64,000 nt of DNA from Sphingobium sp. YR768 (GCF_900111125.1 NZ_FOGE01000005.1:62001-126000); one strand, 5' to 3'. Positions 28,420 to 37,808 are shown, numbered from the stretch's first letter. Numbers and translations: made by a program. The notes: generated from the sequence alone by a model not told the origin.

Positions 28420-28710
28420 CTATCGCGCCTTGTCTTTGACATGCGCCTTCATGACGGCATAGGCGGCCTCGCGCGGTTCGGCGGGTAGCGACAGGAGATA
28501 GCGTGCAGCGTCGCGATAGGTGAGGAAAGCGCGATCATCGACCAGGATCGGAACAGTGCGGGCGTTGTAGAGGCGCTTGAGCATGCGCTTTTGCGGGCGG
28601 CTCAGGTCTGGATGGGCTTCAACGGTGGCGTCTTCCACAGTCGCATCTTCCACGGTCGCATCTTCAACAATGGCTTCTTCGGCGATGATCGGGTCTTCTT
28701 CGGTGGTCAA
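28420..28710 (-). CDS. Small hypothetical protein with acidic pentapeptide repeats
   Basis: A 96-aa protein. The N-terminal third is acidic and contains three tandem EDATV repeats (residues about 16-30), encoded by three 15-bp units at 28625-28669. The rest (PQKRMLKRLYNARTVPILVDDRAFLTYRDAARYLLSLP ... AVMKAHVKDKAR) is basic and helical. I do not recognise the family. A TTG start at 28710 overlaps the stop of the DUF1801 gene (TTGA), which supports it as the true start and indicates coupled translation. Repeat number probably varies between strains. Confidence 0.65.
   Translation of the reverse strand: MTTEEDPIIAEEAIVEDATVEDATVEDATVEAHPDLSRPQKRMLKRLYNARTVPILVDDRAFLTYRDAARYLLSLPAEPREAAYAVMKAHVKDKAR
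28625..28669. repeat. Tandem 15-bp coding repeat
   Basis: Three 15-bp units (28625-28639, 28640-28654, 28655-28669) differ by a few bases and read as EDATV in the minus-strand gene. The unit length is a multiple of three, so copy number can change without breaking the frame. Confidence 0.8.
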
Positions 28711-29093
28711 TTGCGTGTCTTTCGGGGTTTGGCGGCATTCAGGGCTGCCGCGGCCTGGATCAGGGTGATGAAGGCGGCTTCGTCGATCGCGTCGCCTTCG
28801 TGCAGGTCGATGGCGCGGCGGACATGGCCGCCGAGGCTGGCGTTGAACAGGCCTGCCGGGTCATCGAGAGCTGCGCCCTTGGCGAAGGTCAGTTTTACCG
28901 CGCTCTTGTAGCTTTCGCCGGTGCACAGGATGCCGTCTTTCTCCCAGACGGGCACGCCGCGCCATTTCCATGTTTCGACCACATCGGGGATCGCACGGTG
29001 GATAAGGGCGCGGAACTGCGCCAGCATGTCCCCCCGCCAGTCGCCGAGCGCGGCGATGCGCGCGTCGATCAGGGCGGAGGGGCTGTCCGTCAT
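28707..29093 (-). CDS. DUF1801 (YdhG-like) protein
   Basis: A 128-aa protein with the DUF1801 pattern: DWRGDMLAQFRALIHRAIPDVVETWKW early, then PVWEKDGILCTGESYKSAVKLTFAKGAALDDPAGLFNASL. The fold resembles frataxin-like iron-binding proteins, and similar proteins are annotated as iron chaperones, but the function is not established. The ATG at 29093 lies 2 bp from the aguB stop, on the same strand, and its own stop overlaps the next gene by 4 nt, so it is probably translated in the aguB operon. Confidence 0.82.
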   Translation of the reverse strand: MTDSPSALIDARIAALGDWRGDMLAQFRALIHRAIPDVVETWKWRGVPVWEKDGILCTGESYKSAVKLTFAKGAALDDPAGLFNASLGGHVRRAIDLHEGDAIDEAAFITLIQAAAALNAAKPRKTRN

Positions 29094-29095
29094 GG

Positions 29096-29959
29096 TCAGA
29101 TATCCTGCGCGATGCGGCCATAGAGGTCCGGGCGACGATCGCGGAAGAAGCCCATGCCAGCGCGGTGGATCTTCGCCTTGGCAAGGTCCAGCGTGGCGAC
29201 GAGGGCGCCGTTGTCCTTCGCGTCGGCTTCGGCCAGATAGTCGCCCCATTCGTCGCTGATGAAGCTGTGGCCGTAGAATTTCTGGCCTTCCTCCCCGTCT
29301 CCACCTTCTAGGCCGATGCGGTTGGCGGCGATCACCGGCATGCAGTTGCTGACCGCATGGCCGATCATCGCACGGCGCCACATGCGGTTGGTGTCGAGGT
29401 CCGCATCATAAGGTTCGGAGCCGATTGCGGTCGGGTAAAGCAGCATTTCCGCGCCCATCAGCGCCATGCAGCGGGCGGTTTCGGGATACCATTGGTCCCA
29501 GCAGATGCCGACGCCGATGGTGCCGTACTTCGTCTTCCACACTTTGAAGCCGCTATTGCCGGGGCGGAAATAATATTTTTCCTCATAGCCCGGACCGTCG
29601 GGAATATGGCTCTTGCGATAGACGCCCATGATCTCGCCCTCGTCATCGATCATGGCGAGCGAATTATAATAATGATGGCCGTCGCGTTCGAAGAAGCTGG
29701 TCGGGATATAAACGCCCAGTTCCTTGGCCAGCTTGCGCATTTCCTGCACGGCGGGATGCTCGTCGGTCGGCAGGGCGCCCTCGAACAGCGCCTCATCCTC
29801 GACCCGGCAGAAATAGGGGCCTTCGAACAGTTCGGGCGGCAGGATGATCTTCGCCCCGCGCATCGCGGCCTTGCGCACATGATCCGCAACCTTGGCGATA
29901 TTATCGGCCCTGTCGTCGGAAAAGGCGAGTTGCAGGGCGGCGACGGTCACGCGAGTCAT
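29096..29959 (-). CDS. aguB: N-carbamoylputrescine amidase
   Basis: AguB (287 aa) hydrolyses N-carbamoylputrescine to putrescine, carbon dioxide and ammonia, the last step from agmatine. The nitrilase-superfamily triad is seen as Glu in LPPELFEGPYF, Lys in YRKSHIPDGPGYEEKYYF and nucleophile Cys in GVGICWDQWYPETAR. Residues DTNRMWRRAMIGHAVSN are also diagnostic of the amidase. GGAG 6 nt upstream sets the ATG. The partner aguA lies upstream on the same strand, with a DUF2501 gene between them. Confidence 0.95.
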   Translation of the reverse strand: MTRVTVAALQLAFSDDRADNIAKVADHVRKAAMRGAKIILPPELFEGPYFCRVEDEALFEGALPTDEHPAVQEMRKLAKELGVYIPTSFFERDGHHYYNSLAMIDDEGEIMGVYRKSHIPDGPGYEEKYYFRPGNSGFKVWKTKYGTIGVGICWDQWYPETARCMALMGAEMLLYPTAIGSEPYDADLDTNRMWRRAMIGHAVSNCMPVIAANRIGLEGGDGEEGQKFYGHSFISDEWGDYLAEADAKDNGALVATLDLAKAKIHRAGMGFFRDRRPDLYGRIAQDI

Positions 29960-30056
29960 TCTTCACTCCATGGCGGGGAACAGGGGCGGGGGGATTGGGC
30001 GCCCTATAGGGAATGTCGGCCGGGCATGCCACCGGCCTTGATATCATCGGTTCAGA

Positions 30057-30431
30057 TCACAGCAGCGACGTGGCGTGGTTGAGGACCATGTCGCAGGCCT
30101 TGGTCTTGGCCTTGGCTTTCAGCCCGCCTAGCGAAAAGGCGCTGCCGTCGGTCTTGATCGTGCCTTGTTGCCCCAGCTTGAAGCCGTTCGATTCCTTGAC
30201 GCCGGGCTTGCCGGTCAGCTTGCCCAATATCGAGCTGGCGCTGGTGGCGTTCACCAGCTTGTTCTTCATGCAATAGCTGAGCACGCCCGCCGCATTGCCC
30301 GCGCCGACCGAGGCGATATTGGGCAGTCCGCCGCCCAGCATGCCGCCCAGGCCGGACAATTGGGCGGAGGAGGCGGAAGCGCCGATCAGGATCGCCAGGG
30401 TCAGGGCGGCGCGAAGGGGCATGCGGATCAT
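30057..30431 (-). CDS. DUF2501 exported protein
   Basis: A 124-aa protein with a signal peptide (residues 1-22, ASASSA) and the DUF2501 domain: GLGGMLGGGLPNIASVGAGNAAGVLSYCMKNKLVNATSASSILGKL, then SLGGLKAKAKTKACDMVLNHATSLL. The family, including E. coli YjjA, is periplasmic and uncharacterised; two cysteines could pair. GGGAGAAG 8 nt before the ATG at 30431 sets the start; the frame extends further into aguA. It sits between aguA and aguB in the same direction, which does not by itself imply a role in putrescine synthesis. Confidence 0.82.
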   Translation of the reverse strand: MIRMPLRAALTLAILIGASASSAQLSGLGGMLGGGLPNIASVGAGNAAGVLSYCMKNKLVNATSASSILGKLTGKPGVKESNGFKLGQQGTIKTDGSAFSLGGLKAKAKTKACDMVLNHATSLL

Positions 30432-30508
30432 CGGTTCTTCTCCCTGCCCGGCGAGTCCCGCCGGGTCGATATGCAGACTGATCCCATCCGCGCCGGTGCG
30501 CAACAGGC

Positions 30509-31498
30509 TCAGACCAGCGAGGGCATCTGCTGGCTGCAACAATGGAAGCTGCCGCCGCCCGACAATATGGCGTCGCTGCGCAAGCCGACAATCTCCCGAC
30601 CGGGGAAGAAGGGGCGGAAGGCGTCGAGTGCGGCCTGATCATTGGGCTGGCCATAGATGGGCACGATGACGGCGGCGTTGCCGACATAGAAGTTCATGTA
30701 GCTGGCCGGGATCGCTTCGCCATCCACCACTACAAGGCCCGGCGAGGGAATGTCGACCACCTCGACGCCATGCGCCTTTGCGCGGGCGCGGGCGTCGGCA
30801 TAGATGGCCGCGTTGGGATCGTCATCCGTGGTCGCGATCGGCAGGCCCAGCTTGCCGGGGGCCAGGAAGCGGGCGAGATTGTCGACATGGCCGTCGGTAT
30901 GATCGTTGAGCAGGCCATCGCCCAGCCAGAGCATGTCGGACAGGCCAAGGCTGCCGGCGAGCAGGGTTTCGATCTTGCCGCGATCGAGATCCGGATTGCG
31001 GTTGGGGTTGAGCAGACATTGTTCGGTGCTGACGAACAGGCCGGTGCCGTCGGTGTCGATCGCGCCGCCCTCCAGCACCCAATGCTGGGTCGAGGTGACA
31101 AAGCCTGTCGTCGCGGCGAGGCGCGCGCCGATATCCTCGTCGCCGGGCATCTGATATTTGCCGCCCCAGCCGTTGAAGCCGAAGTCCACCAGCGCGCGCT
31201 CACCCGCGCCGTTCAGCACGGCGATCGGCGCGGTATCGCGCAGCCAGACGTCGCCCAGCTTGTGGACAGCGATGGTGACACCTGCTGCAACCAATGCGCG
31301 GGCGGCGACGGCATCCTCTTCATTGGCGACGACGAGGCGGACTTCCTCGCCTTTGCCGTCGGCGTGGAGGGCGCTGGCGAAATCGGCGATCTGCTGCCGC
31401 GCGCCATCGAAAGCGCCGGGCCATTCGGCGGGGTTGGTCGGAAAGCCGATCCAGGTCCAGTCGTGCGGCGCCCATTCGGCGGGCATGCGGAAAGTCAT
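30509..31498 (-). CDS. aguA: Agmatine deiminase
   Basis: AguA (329 aa) converts agmatine to N-carbamoylputrescine and ammonia. It is a peptidylarginine-deiminase-fold enzyme with MPAEWAPHDWTWIGFP at the N-terminus, DVWLRDTAP with substrate-binding acids, LNDHTDGHVDN carrying the catalytic His, and the nucleophile Cys near the C-terminus in GGGSFHCCSQQMP. The second Cys in FHCC is a small variation on the usual HC-T-Q. AAGGA lies 8 nt before the ATG. With aguB it forms an arginine/agmatine route to putrescine. Confidence 0.94.
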   Translation of the reverse strand: MTFRMPAEWAPHDWTWIGFPTNPAEWPGAFDGARQQIADFASALHADGKGEEVRLVVANEEDAVAARALVAAGVTIAVHKLGDVWLRDTAPIAVLNGAGERALVDFGFNGWGGKYQMPGDEDIGARLAATTGFVTSTQHWVLEGGAIDTDGTGLFVSTEQCLLNPNRNPDLDRGKIETLLAGSLGLSDMLWLGDGLLNDHTDGHVDNLARFLAPGKLGLPIATTDDDPNAAIYADARARAKAHGVEVVDIPSPGLVVVDGEAIPASYMNFYVGNAAVIVPIYGQPNDQAALDAFRPFFPGREIVGLRSDAILSGGGSFHCCSQQMPSLV

Positions 31499-31682
31499 GG
31501 CTTTTATCCTTGCTCGCTGGGGCTTGCGGCAGGCGCACGCCCCAAATTCTGTTATCGCATCGCTAAAAGCGGAAAACCGGTTCCCACTTTTCCCTGCGAT
31601 GCTTTAAGGCCGATCCGCAAAGTGCGGAAATGTCGCGCGCTCCATAGCGTGCCGGATCGCATGTGGACAGAGGGCGAAAGCC

Positions 31683-32144
31683 ATGAAGAAAAGAGTTTCC
31701 GCCATCGCCGCTGCCTGCATGCTGGCGCTGTCATCAGGCGCATGGGCGGGCGAGTTGCCGGACTGGCTGACCGGCGAATGGCAGCAGCAAAATGGCGACC
31801 GGTGGAGCGAGGAAGTCTGGACCCTGCCGCGCGGGGGCACGATGATCGGCGTCGGGCGGACCGGGCGCGGGGAAAGCCTGCGATCCTGGGAAGTGATGCG
31901 GATCGTGCGGGCGGCTGACGGATCGCTGACCTTTCATGGCGCGCCCGAGGGCGGCGCTGCGACAGTCTTTCCGGCCGTGGAGCAGGGCGTTCGCGATATC
32001 ACCTTCGCCAATCCGGACCATGATTATCCGCAGCGCATTCGTTACTGGCGCGAAGGGCGACTGCTGATGGCTGAGACATCCAAGATGGATGGCAGCGGGG
32101 CGCAGAACTGGACCTATTCGCCGGCAACCCCCACCGGGCAGTGA
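31683..32144 (+). CDS. DUF6265 exported protein
   Basis: A 153-aa protein with a signal peptide (residues 1-22, ending AWAGE) and the DUF6265-like pattern DWLTGEWQQQNGDRWSEEVWTLPRGGTMIGVGRTG ... LTFHGAPEGGAATVFP ... ITFANPDHDYPQRIRYWREG. The domain is a beta-barrel-like fold of unknown function in the periplasm. It ends 4 bp from the end of a convergent small exported protein gene. Confidence 0.8.
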   Translation: MKKRVSAIAAACMLALSSGAWAGELPDWLTGEWQQQNGDRWSEEVWTLPRGGTMIGVGRTGRGESLRSWEVMRIVRAADGSLTFHGAPEGGAATVFPAVEQGVRDITFANPDHDYPQRIRYWREGRLLMAETSKMDGSGAQNWTYSPATPTGQ

Positions 32145-32148
32145 GCGG

Positions 32149-32520
32149 TCAAGGCTGTTTGCCGCCACTCCATGCCCGTTGCGCCTGGGCCAGGCTCTGG
32201 AGCGCAAGCCCCTGCATGTCGAGTTCGCGCCGTTCGCTATAGCTGAGGCCATCGCGGCCGCTGCGATCCGCCAGCGCCTGCGCGCGATCGGCTTCGCGGC
32301 GCAACTGGCGGGCTTCCTTCCGGTCCAGCGCGCCGCTCTTGCGGGCCTTGCGAATATCCTTGCGGGCCTGCTCCAGTTCATAGGTGCCGCTGATAGTGGG
32401 ATCCACCCGGACCGTGACGGGGCCGGGCGTATCGCGCGGCGGCGATCCAGACGCGATCTGGGCCATGGCGCTGGTGCTGATCAGCATGGATATGAGGAGG
32501 AGGGCAGGATTGCGCATCAT
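32149..32520 (-). CDS. Hypothetical exported helical protein
   Basis: A 123-aa protein with a signal peptide (1-21, STSAMAQ). The mature part opens with a short Pro-rich segment (SPPRDTPGPVTVRVDP), then a charged helical region, LEQARKDIRKARKSGALDRKEARQLRREADRAQAL, which looks like an Arg/Lys-rich coiled coil. I do not recognise a family. GGGAG lies just before the tandem ATGs at 32520 and 32517; either may be used. It lies downstream of the M28 peptidase gene on the other side of a 92-bp gap. Confidence 0.6.
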   Translation of the reverse strand: MMRNPALLLISMLISTSAMAQIASGSPPRDTPGPVTVRVDPTISGTYELEQARKDIRKARKSGALDRKEARQLRREADRAQALADRSGRDGLSYSERRELDMQGLALQSLAQAQRAWSGGKQP

Positions 32521-32612
32521 CAGGCTCCCATCAAGGCGAGGCAGGATCACGGCTGCGGACTGAACCAGCAGTGAACCGGTCGGCGGCGGATGTCCCGCCG
32601 CCGACCCGTGGT

Positions 32613-34280
32613 TTATTTGCTAGCCCGATCCTTGTCACGGATGGCGCGGAATTCGTCGCCTTCCACCCAGTTGGGCCAGTCGGTCGTCGTCGCCAGCGCG
32701 CGCCCGACATCATAATAGAGCTTCAGGTCGGCGGAGATGCCGGTCCAGTCCCAGTTGGGATCATATTCATCCTTGGGGCCGTGATAGCGATGCTCGGTAT
32801 AATCCTCCGCGGCGGCCATGCCCGCTGCGGTGCCGCCCTTCACCAGATCCTCGCCGCCCTCGAAATAGAGCATCGGCAGGCCATGCTTGGCGAAGCTGAA
32901 ATGGTCGGAGCGATAATAATAGCCCTTTTCTGGCGTGGGTTCGAGCGTGGCGACGCGGCCCTGCGCGGCAAGGGCGCGGTCGAGATAGGCGTCCAGCTCT
33001 GACTTACCCTTGCCGATGACCACGACATTCTTCGCAAGGCCAGCGACGGACAGGGCGTCCATGTTCACGCCGCCTACGGTCTTGCTGAACGGGAAGATCG
33101 GGTTCTTGCCATAATAGTCGGAGCCCAGCAGGCCCGATTCCTCGCCGGTGACGGCCAGGAACACCTGACTGCGGTCGGTCGGGCCGGCCTTCACATTGGC
33201 CTGGGCCAAGGCGACCAACGCGGCGGTGCCGGTGGCGTTGTCGACCGCGCCGTTGCAGATATCGTCGCCGTCGGGCGCGGCCTCGCAATGGCCCAAATGG
33301 TCCCAATGGGCGCTGTAGAGGACATATTCGTCGGGCCGCGTCTTGCCGGGCAGCAGGGCGACGACATTCTTCGAGCTATGCTTGCGCAGGTCGTTGTCGA
33401 AAGAGACGTTGGCGGTCACGCCGGTCAGCGGCACGGCCTTGAAGCCCGGCCGCTTGGCGGCGGCCATCTGGGCATCGAGGTCCAGCCCGGCGCTGGCGAA
33501 GAGGGCGGCGGCCTTGTCCTTCTGGACCCAGCCGATCGCCTGGCTCTGTCCGGCATTGCCGTCGGCGCTGTCGGCGACGTGCTGCGCGCCGGTCCAGCTC
33601 GATTGCACCACGTTCCAGCCATAGGCGGCGGGCACGGTGTCGTGAATGATGATCGCAGCGGCTGCGCCCTGTCGCGCGGCTTCCTCATATTTATAGGTCC
33701 AGCGGCCATAATAGGTCATGGCGCGGCCGTTGAACGGGCCGGTCAGCCCCTGCGTTTCATAATCGGGATCGTTGACCAGAATGACGACCGTCTTGCCCTT
33801 CACGTCGAGGCCAGCATAGTCGTTCCAGCCCTTTTCCGGGGCGTTGATGCCATAGCCGACGAAGACGACCGGGCTGTTCTTCACGTCGATGTGCTTTTCC
33901 GTGGTGCGATAGGTGCCGATCACCATTTCCGGGCCATAGGCGGCGGAGACAGGCGCCTTGCCGCCGGTGAAGCTGAGCGCCGAGACATTCTTCGCGGTGA
34001 TCTCGACCAGCGGCACGTCCTGGAACCAGCTACCCTTGTTGCCGGGCTTGAGGCCCAGCTTCGCAAATTCGGCGGAGAGCAGGGCGAGCGTCTTTTCTTC
34101 ACCCGCGGTGCCGGGCGCGCGGCCCTCATAGGCGTCGGACGACAGTTCCTGCACCAGCCGCTTCATCGTGTCGACCGATGGCGTGGCGCCCTTCGCGGTG
34201 GATTTTGCGGGCGCGGCGCCCGCGACCGCTGGCGCGGACAGGGCAAGGATGGCGGCGATGGCCGCGATGGAACTGCGCAT
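32613..34280 (-). CDS. Exported M28-family zinc aminopeptidase
   Basis: A 555-aa secreted or periplasmic metallopeptidase. A signal peptide (1-22) is followed by the M28 fold with a PA insertion domain (about 150-260). Dinuclear zinc ligands are visible in SAHWDHLG (His, Asp), GAVDNATGTA (bridging Asp), TGEESGLLGS (catalytic Glu pair), VNMDAL (Asp) and a late His in TEHRYHGPKDEYDP. Family members release N-terminal residues; the preferred substrate cannot be told. It is upstream of the minus-strand helical protein gene. Confidence 0.92.
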   Translation of the reverse strand: MRSSIAAIAAILALSAPAVAGAAPAKSTAKGATPSVDTMKRLVQELSSDAYEGRAPGTAGEEKTLALLSAEFAKLGLKPGNKGSWFQDVPLVEITAKNVSALSFTGGKAPVSAAYGPEMVIGTYRTTEKHIDVKNSPVVFVGYGINAPEKGWNDYAGLDVKGKTVVILVNDPDYETQGLTGPFNGRAMTYYGRWTYKYEEAARQGAAAAIIIHDTVPAAYGWNVVQSSWTGAQHVADSADGNAGQSQAIGWVQKDKAAALFASAGLDLDAQMAAAKRPGFKAVPLTGVTANVSFDNDLRKHSSKNVVALLPGKTRPDEYVLYSAHWDHLGHCEAAPDGDDICNGAVDNATGTAALVALAQANVKAGPTDRSQVFLAVTGEESGLLGSDYYGKNPIFPFSKTVGGVNMDALSVAGLAKNVVVIGKGKSELDAYLDRALAAQGRVATLEPTPEKGYYYRSDHFSFAKHGLPMLYFEGGEDLVKGGTAAGMAAAEDYTEHRYHGPKDEYDPNWDWTGISADLKLYYDVGRALATTTDWPNWVEGDEFRAIRDKDRASK

Positions 34281-34410
34281 GGAAGGATTCCCTTATTTTA
34301 CGAATGCGCAGGTGATGCCACCGTGCGGAGGCAAGGGCAAGCAAGGCGATAGCCTTTGCTTTTGGCTTGGCTTAGCCGTTGTTACTTGGGGTTTTTGGGG
34401 GATTTGAAGT

Positions 34411-36382
34411 ATGAGGGGGATTTCCAGGGCGACGCTGGCGCTGCTGTCGATGAGCGTGGCGCACGGGGCGCTGGCGCAGGGACAGCCGGGTGAACTCGCC
34501 AAGGCATCCGGCGCGCGCGACGGTGATTTCCGCCAGCCTGTCGGCTGACGGATCGAAGATTTCGCTGGTGGCCGCCGGGCCGGGGCGCATGACGCGCGTC
34601 CATGTGATGGATGCGCAGGCAGGGCTGAGCCAAAAATCATCCTGTCCGGCAGTGGCAAGCCGGAATATCTGACGAATTGCGACTGGATCGGCGCCGCGCG
34701 GCTGAGTTGCAACATATTCAGCACGCGGCGCTATGGCGACGATGTCTATAGTTCCAGCAATGTCGTGGCGGTCGATGCGGCAGGCGGCAACATAAAGAGC
34801 CTGAGCAGAAGCGCGGCGAAAATGCGCTGGGCTATGACCTGCGTGGCGGCGAGGTGCTGGATTACCTGCCCGAGGAGGATGGCGCGGTGCTGATGGCGCG
34901 ATCCTATGTGCCGGAAGCCAAGGTGGGCAGCCTGATTGAGAAGAAGACGGAAGGTCTGGGCGTCGACAGGGTCGATAGCCGGACCGGTTCGATCCGCCGG
35001 GTGGAGGCGCCCGATAAGAACGCCTTCGACTTCATCGCCGACGGGCATGGGCGCGTGCGTGTGATGGGGTTGTGGGAACGCAAGGATAGCGGCTATTTCA
35101 CCAGCCAGTATAAATATCTGTATCGTCCCGCCGATGGCGGCGGCTGGCGCCAGCTTTCCATCTATGACTGGCAGTCGGAAACCGGGTTCAAGCCGGTGGC
35201 TGTCGATCCGGCCAAGAATGTCGCTTATGGTTATGAGCGCAAGGATGGGCGTTTTGCGCTGATGACGGTGCAGCTTGATCCTGGACTGGAAAAGAAGCTG
35301 GTCTATGCCAATCCGGATGTGGACGTTTCAGGCCTGGTCATGACCGGGCGTGATCGGCGGGTGGTCGGCGTCAGCTATGTCGACGATTATCGCCATACGG
35401 CCTATTTCGATCCTGCGGCGCTGTCGATGGTCCAGTCGCTCGGCAAGGCGTTGGGTGGCAAGGCGGTGCATATCGGCGATCTGAGCGCGGACGGACAGCG
35501 CGCTTTGGTCTGGGCGGGCAGCGATGTCGATCCGGGGCAATATTATCTGTTCGACAAGGGTGCGCGGAAATTGTCGCCGATCATGCCGATCGTCCCGAAC
35601 TGGCAGGGCGCACATTGGCGGTGATGAAGCCGGTCCGGTATAAGGCGCAGGACGGCACCAGCATCCCGGCCTATCTGACGCTGCCGCCGGGGAAGGACGA
35701 TGCCAAGGGGCTGCCCGCGATCGTCATGCCCCATGGCGGCCCGCAATCGCGCGACGAATGGGGTTTCGACTGGCTGGCGCAATATTATGCGGCGCGCGGC
35801 TTCGCTGTCATTCAGCCGCAATTTCGTGGCTCCTCCGGCTTTGGTGAAAACTGGTTGATGGGCAATGGCTTCCGGTCTTGGAAGACGGCGATCGGCGACG
35901 TGGTGGATTCTGGCCGCTGGCTGGTGGCGCAGGGCATCGCCGATGCCGCGCATCTGACGATCCTTGGCTGGTCCTACGGCGGCTATGCGGCGTTGCAGGC
36001 GCAAGCGATCGATCCGAAGCTGTTCAAGGCGGTCGTGGCGATCGCCCCGGTGACGGATATCAGCGACATGTTGCGACGGGGACGCTATTCGGCCACCTAT
36101 CTTCAGGACAAGAAGACTTTGGGCACCGGTCCTGAAGCGGCCGATGCTTCGCCCGCCAATCATGCCGCCGAGTTTCAGGCGCCTGTGCTGATGTTCCATG
36201 GCACTGACGACAATAATGTCGACATCACGCAGGCGAAGATCATGCAGTCCAAGCTGGAGGGAGCAGGCAAGCGCAGCCGGCTGGTCGTCTATGACGGGCT
36301 GGCTCATGATCTTGACGACAGCGATGCACGCGCGGACATGTTGCAGCAGAGCGCGGATTTTCTACTGGGACTGGGGAAGTAG
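34411..36382 (+). pseudogene. Decayed S9-family prolyl oligopeptidase-like peptidase
   Basis: Reading one frame after another rebuilds a single S9 peptidase of about 650 aa: signal peptide (MRGISRATLALLSMSVAHGALA), beta-propeller (ISASLSADGSKISL, AEPKIILSGSGKPEYLTNCD, LDYLPEEDGAVLMARSYVPE) and catalytic domain with Ser in GWSYGGYAA, Asp in HGTDDNNV and His in GLAHDLDD. Frame changes are needed near 34512-34525, 34625, 34803 and 35590; one frame hits TGA at 34546. The one at 35590 looks like a lost base in a C run. Four in one gene among intact neighbours points to decay rather than sequencing error, though both are possible. Confidence 0.85.
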
Positions 36383-36392
36383 CTGAGAGACC

Positions 36393-36540
36393 GTTTGAAA
36401 AATGCGCGAAAGAGCGCATTTTTGTAGCCGCACCGGCCCACACCCCCACCCGACCGCCCAACAGGGTACCATATGTGGGCGGTCGGGTGGGGGTGTGGGC
36501 CGGTGCGGATGCGCCAAAGGCGCATTCCCAAACAGACTCT
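36393..36540. repeat. Long perfect palindromic element, copy 2
   Basis: Two perfect 33-bp inverted arms (36428-36460 and 36476-36508) enclose a 15-nt centre. Outside them sit smaller hairpins, AAAAATGCGC...GCGCATTTTT (36399-36423) and ATGCGCC AAA GGCGCAT (36509-36525), and the whole is bounded by GTTTG and CAAAC. The element is a 148-bp composite palindrome with no coding capacity. It lies between the decayed S9 gene and rpsD and matches the weaker copy at 3327-3441. Confidence 0.85.
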
Positions 36541-36596
36541 GATAGCGGGGGAGGCCTGTCTGCCTTCCCCCTTTTGTCCATACTATCCGGTCAAAG

Positions 36597-36628
36597 AAAA
36601 AGGGCGGTCCCTTCCGGGGCCGCCCTTT
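36597..36628 (-). terminator. Rho-independent terminator of rpsD
   Basis: AGGGCGG (36601-36607) and CCGCCCT (36620-36626) form a strong hairpin. On the minus strand it is followed by TTTTCTTT. Confidence 0.8.
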
Positions 36629-36653
36629 CCTGTAACTTTGCTCGGTAAACCGA

Positions 36654-37268
36654 TTAGCGCGAATAGAATTCGACGACCAGATTCGGTTCCATCTTCACCG
36701 GGTAGGGCACTTCGTCCAGCGTCGGAACGCGGACATAAGTGATCTTGGCGGCGCCGTCCGGCGACACATAGTCGGGGATGTCACGCTCGGGCAGGCTCTG
36801 TGCTTCCAGAACCAGCGCCATTTCCTGCGCCTTCTTGCCCAGGGTGACTTCGTCGCCCGGCTTCACCAGACGCGAGGCGATGTTGCACTTCACGCCGTTC
36901 ACATAGATGTGGCCGTGCGACACGATCTGACGGGCCGAGAAGATGGTCGGCGCGAACTTGGCACGGTAGACGACGGCGTCCAGGCGGCGCTCCAGCAGAC
37001 CGATCAGGTTCTGGCCGGTGTCGCCCTTCATGCGGCTGGCTTCGAAATAGTTCTTCTTGAACTGCTTTTCGGTGATGTCGCCATAATAGCCCTTCAGCTT
37101 CTGCTTGGCGCGCAGCTGGATGCCATAGTCCGACATCTTGCCCTTGCGGCGCTGGCCGTGCTGACCGGGACCATATTCGCGCTTGTTGACGGGCGACTTG
37201 GGGCGACCCCAAATATTTTCGCCCATGCGACGGTCGATTTTATACTTGGCGCTGGAGCGCTTCGACAT
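36654..37268 (-). CDS. rpsD: 30S ribosomal protein S4
   Basis: S4 (204 aa) is a primary 16S rRNA-binding protein and starts assembly of the 30S body. The sequence shows [34 protein letters not shown], split by the conserved G-R-P, and the S4 RNA-binding domain ([38 protein letters not shown]), and ends VEFYSR. It is monocistronic here, with its own terminator. Confidence 0.98.
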   Translation of the reverse strand: MSKRSSAKYKIDRRMGENIWGRPKSPVNKREYGPGQHGQRRKGKMSDYGIQLRAKQKLKGYYGDITEKQFKKNYFEASRMKGDTGQNLIGLLERRLDAVVYRAKFAPTIFSARQIVSHGHIYVNGVKCNIASRLVKPGDEVTLGKKAQEMALVLEAQSLPERDIPDYVSPDGAAKITYVRVPTLDEVPYPVKMEPNLVVEFYSR

Positions 37269-37511
37269 AGGTAATTCCTTACAACTGCTACTACGTTATC
37301 CGCCCTCCTGATCCGAAAACCGGGGGGTCCGCAGGTGCGGAGGGCGAAAGCTTCCCGGTCATCGCCTGTTTCCATATTTCAGGGACAGGGCCACCACTTC
37401 ACCGGGATGCGGGGCCAATCGCGAAGGCGCGCCTATGGCCATGTGACGGGGATATGTCAAGCATGGACTGGGCCTCGACAGGGATGGCGCGGAGGCTTAA
37501 ATCCGGCGGCC

Positions 37512-37808
37512 ATGAACCCAGACAGCTATACCAATATGGCGCAGGTGCGCGCGGGCGTGGATGAACTCGACCGGCAGATCGTGGCGTTGCTCGGCCAGCG
37601 CTTCGCCCATATGCGCGCCGCAGCCCGGATCAAGCCGGACCGCAGCGCCGTGCGGGACGAAGCGCGCAAGACGCAGGTGATCGATCAGGCGCGCGCCGAA
37701 GCCGAACGGATCGGCGCACCCGGCGCGGTGATCGCCGACCTGTGGGAGCAACTGGTCGAAGCGTCGATCGCCTATGAAATGGCGGAATATGACCGGACGC
37801 GCGGTTAA
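37512..37808 (+). CDS. Chorismate mutase, AroQ type
   Basis: A 98-aa all-helical chorismate mutase. Active-site positions follow the AroQ pattern: VRAGVDELDRQIVALLGQRF (Arg and Asp of helix 1), RIKPDR, DEARKTQVIDQARAEAERIG and ADLWEQLVEASIAYE (Glu/Gln). It rearranges chorismate to prephenate for Phe/Tyr synthesis, or acts as an isochorismate-pyruvate lyase; the short form lacks regulatory domains. The ATG at 37512 gives the family's length. Its end overlaps the convergent trmJ gene by 4 bp. Confidence 0.85.
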   Translation: MNPDSYTNMAQVRAGVDELDRQIVALLGQRFAHMRAAARIKPDRSAVRDEARKTQVIDQARAEAERIGAPGAVIADLWEQLVEASIAYEMAEYDRTRG

